A stretch of 32,298 bases of DNA from Desulfurococcales archaeon (lineage in GTDB: Archaea; Thermoproteota; Thermoprotei_A; Sulfolobales; AG1), in assembly GCA_015521765.1 (NCBI GenBank), contig WANO01000047.1, positions 1 to 32,298 of the forward strand, written 5' to 3'. Positions 24,887 through 32,124 of this stretch are shown here, piece by piece. Below the pieces are notes generated by a model. The model did no database searches and was not told the origin of the DNA. It worked only from the letters and a program-made list of their open reading frames with translations. Numbering within the stretch: position 1 is the first letter of the stretch; every line of letters begins with the position of its first letter. Made by a program: the position numbers and the translations under genes.

Positions 24887-26404
24887 CTAGATCATTCTCT
24901 CATCAGGAATATAGGATATAACTATATTGGAGAACTGAGATACGCTCCACCTAAGGAATCTCTGCTCCGACTCCCTATTATACGGATCTATATTGATCTT
25001 TCTCCGCGCCCATTCAACAGCCTCGCTAGTTATTTTGCCTCCACCCCTAGCCAGAGTCATCCTTATAAATGAATCAATCTCAGCAGAATTAAACCACCTA
25101 GTCTTATATACAAGTTCCTCAAGTATACTATCATCTATAGAGCCAGGATCGATACCTAGCTTATTTAATGTGTAAGATATAATTAGCCTTCTAAATTCAC
25201 GGTCAGGATAGCCTAAAACTATAGCGACGTCAATTCTTCCAGGCCTAAGGATCGCTGGATCTATTAGATTAGGCATATTGCTAGTTAGAATAGTCATAGG
25301 CTTATTGGGTTCCTGAAGATATTTCAACAGTAGCGAGATCTCACTCACATGAACCTCATGTATGCTGGAAGACCTATTTAAAAGAAACTCCGCGTCATCA
25401 ATAACCACAGCCACGTTACTCACCTTTAGAAGACGGTTAAGGAGCTTATCGAGAATTTTTTCCGTCATTCCGTACCACATAGATCTATATATCGAGGGCT
25501 TAACATCAACAATACGTAGACCTATACTATTAGCTATAGCATTAGCCAAAACACTTTTACCGACGCCTGGGGGCCCAATAATTATAGCTCCCTTTGGGGC
25601 GTATAGGGCTCCTGATTTGATAGGGTTCACTATTAGGGTTTCTAGATCGTCTACCAGCCTCCTCGGGAATACAGATAGATCCCATTCAGGCTTCTTTAAA
25701 TCTATCTTAACCTTAATGTTTTCTATGCCCTCCCTTATATTGATCTCTATATAGTCTCTTGATCTATCCTTAATAACGATATTATATATAAGAGTCCTAG
25801 ACCCCACTAGACTGTATCCTCTATAGCCTAACGAGTTTATGAACTCATCGAAACCATTGGATTTAAGAGTGTTTGAGACGTCATCGAATACCTTTTCGAG
25901 ATCTATATGTGGTGGTTTAATACGATGTCTAGAAAACACAACTATTACTGGAAGGATCTTAAGGGTTCCACAGCGATCTCTTTTACATATGACCGAGCTG
26001 TTACCGATTGTTAGAATTGTGTCAGGAGTGTTTCTAGAGTTGGCTAGTAGAAAAGCTATTAGAAGGGACCTTATGTTGCCTCTATTATGCTTTCTGAAGA
26101 TGTGGGGCATATATATATGAAGGATCTTTAGGGACGTGTCAAAAGCCAAATAACCGATCCTGCTCCTCACCTTCGAGTAAGGAATCCTCATGTTTGCAGT
26201 AACTATGATCCTTCCCTCAAAATCTGAGGAGAAGTATCTACTTATATACTCAACCAGGCTTAACGATAATTTGCCAGAGACGACATTAGCGGTTATGTAC
26301 TGCTTACTCATGCTGGATACTGGCCATATATATGTCCCTATATCGCCGCTCAGATATGATGTTAGAACACTGCTTTTTCTAGTCTGACGCTGTGTATTTC
26401 CCAA
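24887..26404 (-). CDS. Divergent AAA ATPase with unknown N-terminal domain
   Basis: The single C-terminal AAA module has Walker A GPPGVGKS (277-284), a pore-loop-like MWYGMTEK, Walker B VAVVIDDAEF, sensor-1 TSN, and arginine finger RPGRID. The usual Walker B Asp-Glu is Asp-Asp (336-337), which may weaken hydrolysis. The first 230 residues match no domain I recognise and contain a CKRDRC pair. I chose TTG 26404 because GGTG at 26411-26414 lies 6 nt before it and the TATA box at 26455-26468 predicts transcription start near 26435; ATG 26446 would then lie upstream of the transcript. Its substrate is unknown. Confidence 0.82.
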   Translation of the reverse strand: MGNTQRQTRKSSVLTSYLSGDIGTYIWPVSSMSKQYITANVVSGKLSLSLVEYISRYFSSDFEGRIIVTANMRIPYSKVRSRIGYLAFDTSLKILHIYMPHIFRKHNRGNIRSLLIAFLLANSRNTPDTILTIGNSSVICKRDRCGTLKILPVIVVFSRHRIKPPHIDLEKVFDDVSNTLKSNGFDEFINSLGYRGYSLVGSRTLIYNIVIKDRSRDYIEINIREGIENIKVKIDLKKPEWDLSVFPRRLVDDLETLIVNPIKSGALYAPKGAIIIGPPGVGKSVLANAIANSIGLRIVDVKPSIYRSMWYGMTEKILDKLLNRLLKVSNVAVVIDDAEFLLNRSSSIHEVHVSEISLLLKYLQEPNKPMTILTSNMPNLIDPAILRPGRIDVAIVLGYPDREFRRLIISYTLNKLGIDPGSIDDSILEELVYKTRWFNSAEIDSFIRMTLARGGGKITSEAVEWARRKINIDPYNRESEQRFLRWSVSQFSNIVISYIPDERMI

Positions 26405-26454
26405 AGTCTTCACCTCGATTACTTGATCCCTAAATGTCTGGGGCATCCATATAA

Positions 26455-26468
26455 CTATATTTTTTAGC
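26455..26468 (-). promoter_or_regulatory. TATA box of the AAA ATPase gene
   Basis: On the minus strand GCTAAAAAATATA predicts a start near 26435, about 31 nt before TTG 26404. The rest of the 26405-26646 gap is AT-rich divergent promoter DNA with no gene. Confidence 0.4.
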
Positions 26469-26610
26469 TTACTTATGAAATCACTAAAAGCTGGCTAATA
26501 TGTTTTATACTTCAATACTTATCTAAGATAAACTAGACTAATAGGCTTTAGACAGCTACAGATATTAACATTACTAATATAATTCGTGACATGAAAATAG
26601 ATGGCTAATG

Positions 26611-26619
26611 CTTTTAAAG
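26611..26619 (+). promoter_or_regulatory. TATA box of the hexuloisomerase gene
   Basis: CTTTTAAAG is centred near 26615, predicting a start near 26641 and a leader of only about 5 nt before TTG 26647. Confidence 0.4.
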
Positions 26620-26646
26620 CCTGATAAAATGCTTAATTAAGGGAAT

Positions 26647-27270
26647 TTGGATAATAACGATAATTATACAAGTTTATTTAAAAGATCTATGAGAGACATA
26701 GCTCAATTTATTCTGTCATCAATCGATAAGATATCAATAGATCAGGTGAGACAGTCCGTTGATCTATTAATAAACGCGTACAAAAACAAGAAGCTCGTAC
26801 TGGTGATGGGCGCAGGAAGAAGCGGTCTGGTGGGAAGGGCATTCGCTATGAGGCTGATGCATCTAGGATACACAGTGCATGTACTAGGAGACACGATAGC
26901 CCCACCAGTAAGGGAAAACGACGTAGTTGTAGCCATAAGCGGTTCAGGCAGAACCAAACTGATAGTTACTGCTGCCGAGGCGGCAAAGACAGTTGGGGCT
27001 AAGATACTTGCGATAACATCGTATCCAGAGTCTCCACTAGCTAAGATATCCGACGTGATAGTTGTTGTGCCAGGCAGAACAAAGATATCTACAGAGGAGG
27101 ACTATTTCGCTAGGCAGATCCTGGGGATCCACGAACCCTTAGCTCCTCTAGGAACTCTGTTTGAAGATACAGCAATGGTTTTCCTCGATGGCCTGGTGGT
27201 TGAGTTAATGGCTAGATTAAAATTAACAGAAATGGATTTAAGTAGGCGCCACGCAAACATTGAGTTTTAG
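26647..27270 (+). CDS. hxlB: 6-Phospho-3-hexuloisomerase (SIS domain)
   Basis: The 207-residue SIS-fold protein interconverts hexulose-6-phosphate and fructose-6-phosphate. In archaea lacking the pentose phosphate route, this with hexulose-phosphate synthase makes ribose phosphate for nucleotides. Motifs are [40 protein letters not shown], and [19 protein letters not shown], all typical of PHI. No synthase (hxlA) gene adjoins, so it must be elsewhere or fused. The start is TTG, with no strong Shine-Dalgarno site. Confidence 0.9.
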   Translation: MDNNDNYTSLFKRSMRDIAQFILSSIDKISIDQVRQSVDLLINAYKNKKLVLVMGAGRSGLVGRAFAMRLMHLGYTVHVLGDTIAPPVRENDVVVAISGSGRTKLIVTAAEAAKTVGAKILAITSYPESPLAKISDVIVVVPGRTKISTEEDYFARQILGIHEPLAPLGTLFEDTAMVFLDGLVVELMARLKLTEMDLSRRHANIEF

Positions 27271-27293
27271 GATCTGCAGTAGCTAAAAGCTTA

Positions 27294-27304
27294 TTTTTAT
27301 AAAT
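27294..27304 (+). promoter_or_regulatory. TATA box of rpl12
   Basis: TTTTTATAAAT predicts a start near 27325, right at the GAGGGGTG that holds the GTG at 27327. It shows that rpl12 has its own promoter. Confidence 0.5.
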
Positions 27305-27326
27305 CCCCTTAATTATTATATGAGGG

Positions 27327-27662
27327 GTGAGCAAGATAGAGTACGTATACGCAACACTACTACTACATTCCGCAGGAAAAGACATAAGTGAGGAAAGCAT
27401 TAAAAAGGTTCTTGAAGCTGCAGGAATAGCTGTAGATGATGTTAGAGTAAAAAGTGTTGTTTCTGCAGTAAAACAGGTAAACATAGATGAGATACTGAAG
27501 ACAGCGTTAGCCATGCCCGCAGCGGCTCCAGCGGCAGCGCCTGCAGCCCAGCAGCAGAAAGCCGAAGAGAAGAAGGAGGAGGCAGAGGAAGAGAAGGAAG
27601 AGGAGAAGAAGGAGGTTAGCGAGGAGGAGCTTGAACAGGGGCTATCAGCACTATTCGGCTAA
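27327..27662 (+). CDS. rpl12: Ribosomal stalk protein L12 (P1)
   Basis: The 111-residue stalk protein dimerises through its N-terminal helices ([29 protein letters not shown]), has an Ala/Pro/Gln hinge, a Glu/Lys-rich linker, and the C-terminal GLSALFG that recruits elongation factors. Archaeal homologues usually begin MEYVY; here the codon in that place is ATA (27336), 6 nt after GGTG at 27326-27329, and the first standard start in frame is GTG 27327 inside the Shine-Dalgarno site. The predicted transcript start next to GTG makes leaderless GTG initiation possible too. L10 and L1 genes, its usual neighbours, are absent. Confidence 0.93.
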   Translation: MSKIEYVYATLLLHSAGKDISEESIKKVLEAAGIAVDDVRVKSVVSAVKQVNIDEILKTALAMPAAAPAAAPAAQQQKAEEKKEEAEEEKEEEKKEVSEEELEQGLSALFG

Positions 27663-27722
27663 CATCTCATAGCTGTATAGCTAGTGTTTCTGTGATACTT
27701 GTTGCTACCATAGATTTTCGGT

Positions 27723-27735
27723 GCCTGTAGCAGGC
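27723..27735 (+). terminator. Small hairpin after rpl12
   Basis: GCCTG-TAG-CAGGC forms a perfect 5-bp stem followed by an A/T-rich stretch, 60 nt past the rpl12 stop. It may be part of a terminator or of a small RNA; the rest of 27663-27844 shows no gene. Confidence 0.25.
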
Positions 27736-27844
27736 TATATATAGTTATGGAGTTTAGCATAAACCATGTTTTAGAAGAGAAATCGATATTTTATCGTGAA
27801 GCTTTTTGGCGGACGGACCTGTGTGTTTATCTTCTATTTTACGG

Positions 27845-28693
27845 CTACCCCGATAGTTTATCGAGAATTATCCTATGTATTTTCTGGTCTCGAGAAACAA
27901 TAATTGAGCCTATAGTTGATAAGGTATTTATCGGTATCTCGCTTACATCCTTATCAAGGAATGTTATCGGTGCCTTAAGCTCTCTAGCGAACCCGTATGC
28001 TGCAGCGACATCAACATTTCTGAGTTTTCCTCTCAGATCTATAAAGGCTATATAGTACGATAGTGCTGTTTTAACTATGTCGAGGGATGCGGACCCCATA
28101 GATCTAATCTTCACACCATTGATCTCTTTAAGGGCTCTATATAGTGTGCTGTATATGTCTGGCCTATCAATATATATTAGGGCTATATTTGATCTTCTAT
28201 ATTGATCTACAGCGGAAGCCCTCTCACCATTAATAAATGCACCATCACCAATAGAGAAGCTATAGGTAGCCTCCCTAAATATCTCGCTGATAGACCCGGC
28301 AACAACATTGTCTAAGGAAACATTTCTCGAACCCCTATAGGGTGCGATAGCCAGGCTAACGGTGCAATAGGGTGTTTGCGTTACGTAGTTTAGGGATCCG
28401 TCTAGGGGGTCTAGAATCATTAGTAGCTGGGGATCGCTGCCTATAGTGACCTCACCAATCTCCTCAGAGATCAGCTTAACCGAAAGCCCCATCTCCCTAA
28501 TGCTTTCTATAACGTGCTTCTCGATCAAGGAGTCGATCTCTCTTGTCGCATCGCCAAGAGGATTCCGTGATACAACTCTATTTATATTTGGGTCCTGGCT
28601 GATCTCAACAGCGTATCTAGCGGCGCTAGCCGTTAGCTTAACAGATATTCTCCTAAGTTCGCTGGCGTGTTCTTTAACATGATCATGCTCCAT
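27845..28693 (-). CDS. Inositol monophosphatase / fructose-1,6-bisphosphatase family phosphatase
   Basis: The 282-residue Mg- or Mn-dependent sugar phosphatase has the family motifs LISEEIG (Glu77/Glu78), MILDPLDGSLNY (Asp95, Asp98) and a C-terminal GKLRNVDVAAAYGFARE segment carrying the last metal Asp. Archaeal members commonly act on both inositol-1-phosphate and fructose-1,6-bisphosphate. Together with ino1 at 9573-10709 it could finish inositol synthesis, but the genes are 17 kb apart. An AT-rich region 28704-28717 gives a TATA box, predicting a leaderless or nearly leaderless ATG. It is divergent from the aminotransferase gene. Confidence 0.88.
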   Translation of the reverse strand: MEHDHVKEHASELRRISVKLTASAARYAVEISQDPNINRVVSRNPLGDATREIDSLIEKHVIESIREMGLSVKLISEEIGEVTIGSDPQLLMILDPLDGSLNYVTQTPYCTVSLAIAPYRGSRNVSLDNVVAGSISEIFREATYSFSIGDGAFINGERASAVDQYRRSNIALIYIDRPDIYSTLYRALKEINGVKIRSMGSASLDIVKTALSYYIAFIDLRGKLRNVDVAAAYGFARELKAPITFLDKDVSEIPINTLSTIGSIIVSRDQKIHRIILDKLSG

Positions 28694-28778
28694 TAATCAA
28701 CCCAAATTTTAATAATAAGTTAGGGCAGGTATAATAGTTACCGCTACCCAGATATAGAGTAAGTGAAATATACACTAG

Positions 28779-28792
28779 ATAAAATAAATATA
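28779..28792 (+). promoter_or_regulatory. TATA box of the aminotransferase gene
   Basis: ATAAAATAAATATA centred near 28785 predicts a start near 28808-28811, at the TTG start codon (leaderless or nearly so). Confidence 0.4.
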
Positions 28793-28806
28793 TCGTGTGA
28801 GCTTCT

Positions 28807-29910
28807 TTGAGCCATAAAATAAGAATAGCCCAGCCACACATAGATGATTCAGACATAGAGTATATAGTTGATATATTGAGGAGGGGTCTCCTAGCCCACG
28901 GAAAAATAGTCGAGGAGTTCGAAAGAGAATTCTCAAGATACCTAGGGGTACAGCATGTAGTAGCGGTGTCCAACGGAACCATAGCGCTTGAACTAGCGTT
29001 AAGAGCGCATGGAGTGGGATTAGGGGACGAGGTCATCGTTCCATCATACACATTTATAGCTACATCAAACACCGTGGTCTTCACCGGAGCGAAACCCGTA
29101 TTCTGTGATGTTGAGTGGGACACATTTAATATAGACCCCAAATGTGTAGAGAGCAAGATATCTAGAAGAACCAAAGCTATTATCCCGGTCCACCTGTTTG
29201 GACACCCAGCAGACATGGATCCTATACTTAAGGTAGCCAAAGAAAACAACATAGTAGTTATAGAGGACGCAGCACAGGCCCATGGAGCCAGATATAGAGG
29301 TAGAGTCACGGGGTCCCTCGCTGATTCGGCAGCATTCAGCTTCTACGCAACAAAAAACATCGCAATGGGCGAGGGTGGAGCTGTAGCCACGGGAAACAGC
29401 GAGGTAGCCGAGAAGATAAGGCTATATAGGAACCACGGCCAGAAAGAGAGATATATCCATGTGAAGCTCGGAGGCAACTACAGAATAACATCTATCCAGG
29501 CAGCGCTGGGAATCACACAGCTAAGGAAGCTGGATGAGCTAAATAGGAGGAGGAGAAAGAACGCCGAATACCTCAACAGGTATCTTGGAAAGCTTGGATG
29601 GATAGAAACACCAGTCGAGAAAGATTGGGCCTACCACGTGTATCACCAGTATGTGGTTAAGGTAGCTAGCGACGCGCCGGTATCTAGAGACGAACTATAC
29701 GCTAGGCTGAGGGAAGCTGGTGTAGAGGCCATGATTTACTATCCGCTACCCCTGAATATGCAGCCCGTATACAGGGAGATGGGTATACACGATGAGAAAT
29801 GCTGTCCAACTGCTATGGAGCTGTCTAAAAGATCTCTGGCTATACCGGTTCATCCTGGCCTCTCGATCAAAGATCTAGAGTATATAGTAGAGATCTTTGA
29901 GAAGATCTAA
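28807..29910 (+). CDS. DegT/DnrJ/EryC1-type PLP-dependent sugar aminotransferase
   Basis: The 367-residue fold-type-I enzyme transfers an amino group to a nucleotide-linked keto-sugar, as in perosamine or UDP-amino-sugar synthesis. Signatures are VSNGTIALELAL, DEVIVPSYTFIATSN, VIEDAAQAHGA (PLP-binding Asp154) and FYATKNIAMGEGGA with the Schiff-base Lys183. It implies surface-glycan or N-glycan sugar synthesis, but no glycosyltransferase or dehydratase genes adjoin it, so the sugar is unknown. The start is TTG, with weak GTGAG ahead of it. It is convergent with the molybdopterin gene, 13 nt away. Confidence 0.9.
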   Translation: MSHKIRIAQPHIDDSDIEYIVDILRRGLLAHGKIVEEFEREFSRYLGVQHVVAVSNGTIALELALRAHGVGLGDEVIVPSYTFIATSNTVVFTGAKPVFCDVEWDTFNIDPKCVESKISRRTKAIIPVHLFGHPADMDPILKVAKENNIVVIEDAAQAHGARYRGRVTGSLADSAAFSFYATKNIAMGEGGAVATGNSEVAEKIRLYRNHGQKERYIHVKLGGNYRITSIQAALGITQLRKLDELNRRRRKNAEYLNRYLGKLGWIETPVEKDWAYHVYHQYVVKVASDAPVSRDELYARLREAGVEAMIYYPLPLNMQPVYREMGIHDEKCCPTAMELSKRSLAIPVHPGLSIKDLEYIVEIFEKI

Positions 29911-29923
29911 GACATGCCTATAT

Positions 29924-30655
29924 CTAGATCTCTCTGCTTTCAATACGCTCATTGCCATCTATAACCCAGAACGCTCCATCCTCCCTGATCTCCAGCTTCC
30001 ATATTCCGGTTGTGTGCTTGATTAGATCAACGATCTTCGGCATAGCATTGAAAACCTCTTCTCTACCCCTACCCTGCAGTACAACAATCAGGGCTATATC
30101 GCCAGGAACAAGGTTACCGATCCTGTGATAGATCCTTATACACCCAACACCGTACTCCCTCCATATATCCTTAGCAATCTCAGAGAAACGCCTCAAGGTG
30201 TATTCGCGGTGAACCTCGTATCTAAGCTCTCTAACATCCTTCCCATCTATGGGGCTCTTCACTATCCCTACATATATGTTTAAAGCACCTAGCCCATGGG
30301 TTCTTGCATGGAGCCTAGCGTGATCCACTATCTCCGCTAGATCAATAGTCTTCGACTCCTCAACAAGCTCATACGCCATACAGGGAAGATAGCTATCTAG
30401 CCCCCCTGAGGAGGGGGGAAGAATATCCACAACATCTCCATCGCTCAACCTATGATCCATAGTGGCATATAGCCCATTAACCAGAATAATTAAGCTCCCG
30501 GATCTCTCCCTAATAAACTCCCCAAACCTACCCTTAACGCTGGAAAGCCTCGCTAAAACTTCAGCAACGGTCGCTGTGTCGGGGACCTCTATCTCATCCT
30601 CTCTCTTGCCGTATAGCTCGTGGAGGATAGCGTATAGTCTAACCCTGATCCTCAT
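29924..30655 (-). CDS. Molybdopterin synthase: MoaD-MoaE fusion
   Basis: Residues 1-85 are a ubiquitin-like MoaD domain (VRLYAILHELYGKREDEIEVP, then VDILPPSSGG with Gly84-Gly85). After a short linker (LDSYLPCM), residues about 95-243 are MoaE (YELVEESKTIDLAEI, NIYVGIVKSP, ELRYEVHREYTLRRF, RIYHRIGNLVPGDIALIVVLQGRGREEVFNA, and the catalytic-Lys region KHTTGIWKLEI). MoaE adds two sulfurs to precursor Z, delivered as a MoaD thiocarboxylate on its free C-terminal Gly, so the fusion should need cleavage after Gly85. ATG 30655 is chosen because the TATA box predicts a leaderless start there; TTG 30664 is the longer alternative. Confidence 0.9.
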   Translation of the reverse strand: MRIRVRLYAILHELYGKREDEIEVPDTATVAEVLARLSSVKGRFGEFIRERSGSLIILVNGLYATMDHRLSDGDVVDILPPSSGGLDSYLPCMAYELVEESKTIDLAEIVDHARLHARTHGLGALNIYVGIVKSPIDGKDVRELRYEVHREYTLRRFSEIAKDIWREYGVGCIRIYHRIGNLVPGDIALIVVLQGRGREEVFNAMPKIVDLIKHTTGIWKLEIREDGAFWVIDGNERIESREI

Positions 30656-30676
30656 ACGGCCCAAACCAGGTCTCCA

Positions 30677-30688
30677 GCTAATATATGC
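30677..30688 (-). promoter_or_regulatory. TATA box of the MoaD-MoaE gene
   Basis: On the minus strand GCATATATTAGC is centred about 27 nt before ATG 30655, predicting a leaderless transcript. It also shows that this gene is transcribed separately from the TrpRS gene upstream. Confidence 0.45.
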
Positions 30689-30723
30689 CTTATAGAGCTA
30701 TATAATTAGGTCTTTATCCAAGC

Positions 30724-31878
30724 CTACTCCAGCTCGCGCTCCCACATATATCTAGCCAACTTTCCATCATACTTAAACACATGGATAAGCTCCTTAGCCT
30801 CCTCCCTCCTGCGCTTATGCTCATCTATGAAGTCCCCTATCTTCTCAGCCAGATACTCCTTGAGCTCGCCAGTAAGCATCTTCCCGGATCTATAGGACTC
30901 CTCGATCTCTCTCAACACCTTGTCGTCCTCCTCAAACATCATTTTAAGCCACTGGAACGACACATCTATATCGGGGTTCCCACCCAGCTTCCTGTGTAGC
31001 TCAACCGTGGGCTGGCCACCTGAGAAAGCGTATTTAAATATCTTGTACCTTATGGTTTTCCTGTCATCCGTGAGAAATATAGCGGTTTCAGGCTTCGAGG
31101 TGCTCATCTTCCCCTCGAAACCAGTTAGGGGTGGGAGGAACTTTGAGTGTATCGCTGCGGCCTTGAAGTAGCCGAATGATCCGGCTAGATCCCTCTGGAT
31201 CCTCCAGTAGGGATCCTGATCAATAGCAGCAGGAATCAAACACCTCCTCCTCTCAAAGAACGTTGGAACAATCTGTAGCGCTGGATAGAAGCTCAACCCT
31301 ATATTTGTTGAGCCGGTAAACCCAAAAACCGCCCTAACCAGATTCCAGTTGATCTTTTTAGCTATCTTGATCGCTAACGGGTACATCTTCCCGATATACT
31401 CGGTGTCCTGGAAAATGAAGGTTTTATCAGGATCAAAGCCCACAGAGATGATATCAAGAATATTCTCATAGGCCCACCTCCTGGCTTCATCAAGCGTCAT
31501 ATCCTCCTCATCAAGGAACTTCTCGTCGTCAGTAATCATTATATAGACATTAACCCCAAACCTATCCTGGAACCACTTAGTCATTATAAACGGTATGAGA
31601 TGCCCTATATGCATCGGTCCAGAGGGACCTCTCCCAGTATATAGGAAGAACCCTCTACCCTCCTCAATATCCTTCAGCACAAGATCGAAGTCTCTATGCG
31701 AGAAAAACACCTTCCTTCTCAGAAACAGATGGAGCTCGCAACCACAGAGGTCCTTCAACCTCCTTAAAATACCATCCTCGAGGGGCTGTGTACCGAATAT
31801 TCTAATAAGCTTCTCGTAATCAACCCTGCCCTTCACATCCCAGGGAGTAACAGTAAAGTCCTCCTCCTGTGTCTCCAC
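30724..31878 (-). CDS. trpS: Tryptophanyl-tRNA synthetase
   Basis: This class I synthetase charges tRNA-Trp. It has the HIGH motif in GRGPSGPMHIGHLIPF (HIGH at 90-93) and the second signature GKMSTSK before AIFLTDD, both intact. The N-terminal part (TPWDVKGRVDYEKLIRIFG) is the archaeal/eukaryotic TrpRS type. Length with GTG 31878 is 384 residues. The longer frame from GTG 31902 is unlikely because the TATA box at 31914-31923 predicts transcription start near 31892, downstream of it, and AGGTGG lies between the two codons. Confidence 0.95.
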   Translation of the reverse strand: METQEEDFTVTPWDVKGRVDYEKLIRIFGTQPLEDGILRRLKDLCGCELHLFLRRKVFFSHRDFDLVLKDIEEGRGFFLYTGRGPSGPMHIGHLIPFIMTKWFQDRFGVNVYIMITDDEKFLDEEDMTLDEARRWAYENILDIISVGFDPDKTFIFQDTEYIGKMYPLAIKIAKKINWNLVRAVFGFTGSTNIGLSFYPALQIVPTFFERRRCLIPAAIDQDPYWRIQRDLAGSFGYFKAAAIHSKFLPPLTGFEGKMSTSKPETAIFLTDDRKTIRYKIFKYAFSGGQPTVELHRKLGGNPDIDVSFQWLKMMFEEDDKVLREIEESYRSGKMLTGELKEYLAEKIGDFIDEHKRRREEAKELIHVFKYDGKLARYMWERELE

Positions 31879-31913
31879 AAAAGCTAACCACCTAAAAAAC
31901 ACAAACCACAGAG

Positions 31914-31923
31914 ATTTATAAGC
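31914..31923 (-). promoter_or_regulatory. TATA box of trpS
   Basis: The minus-strand AGCTTATAAA predicts a start near 31892 and a 14-nt leader that contains AGGTGG, fixing the start at GTG 31878. Confidence 0.5.
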
Positions 31924-31947
31924 TTTCTTGTAAACCCCGCTCCTCGG

Positions 31948-32109
31948 TCAGGCAGTGAAGGGGCTAGAGGAAAACGTGATGAACAAACCTACGGAAACCA
32001 AAAACACCGTAGGCAGGGAACGGTGTGAAGCTAGGAGTTTCTCAGCTTCATCCGCTAGATTCCCATCAAAGAGGTATTGCACAAAGATATTGGTGTCCAC
32101 CACCTTCAA
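31948..32109 (-). pseudogene. Truncated VapC-type PIN-domain toxin
   Basis: The frame starts TTG then KVVDTNIFVQYLFDG, the first strand and first catalytic Asp of a PIN ribonuclease, and continues through one helix (DEAEKLLASHR). It then runs into a 20-residue hydrophobic/Ser-rich tail and stops, giving 53 residues instead of about 130. The other acidic residues that bind Mg are missing, so nuclease activity is not expected. Its Shine-Dalgarno site (AGGAGGATT) and the upstream antitoxin gene remain, which suggests loss of the 3' part by deletion or insertion near 32015-32030. Confidence 0.75.
31988..32013. repeat. Perfect 7-bp inverted repeat within the broken vapC end
   Basis: CCTACGG (31988-31994) and CCGTAGG (32007-32013) can form a stem with a 12-nt loop. 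Two similar GTGAAG...CTAG segments (31954-31966 and 32025-32034) flank it. The element lies exactly where the PIN-domain similarity ends. Confidence 0.5.
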
Positions 32110-32124
32110 CCCGCTAATCCTCCT

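Noticed and set aside
27747-28055. Plus-strand frame of 102 codons after rpl12
   Set aside because: Two thirds of it lies antisense to the clear phosphatase gene, it has no Shine-Dalgarno site, and its composition is that of a shadow frame.
31976-31982. GTGATGA as a C box near the vapC remnant
   Set aside because: No CTGA lies 12 nt downstream on the same strand and no second box pair is present.
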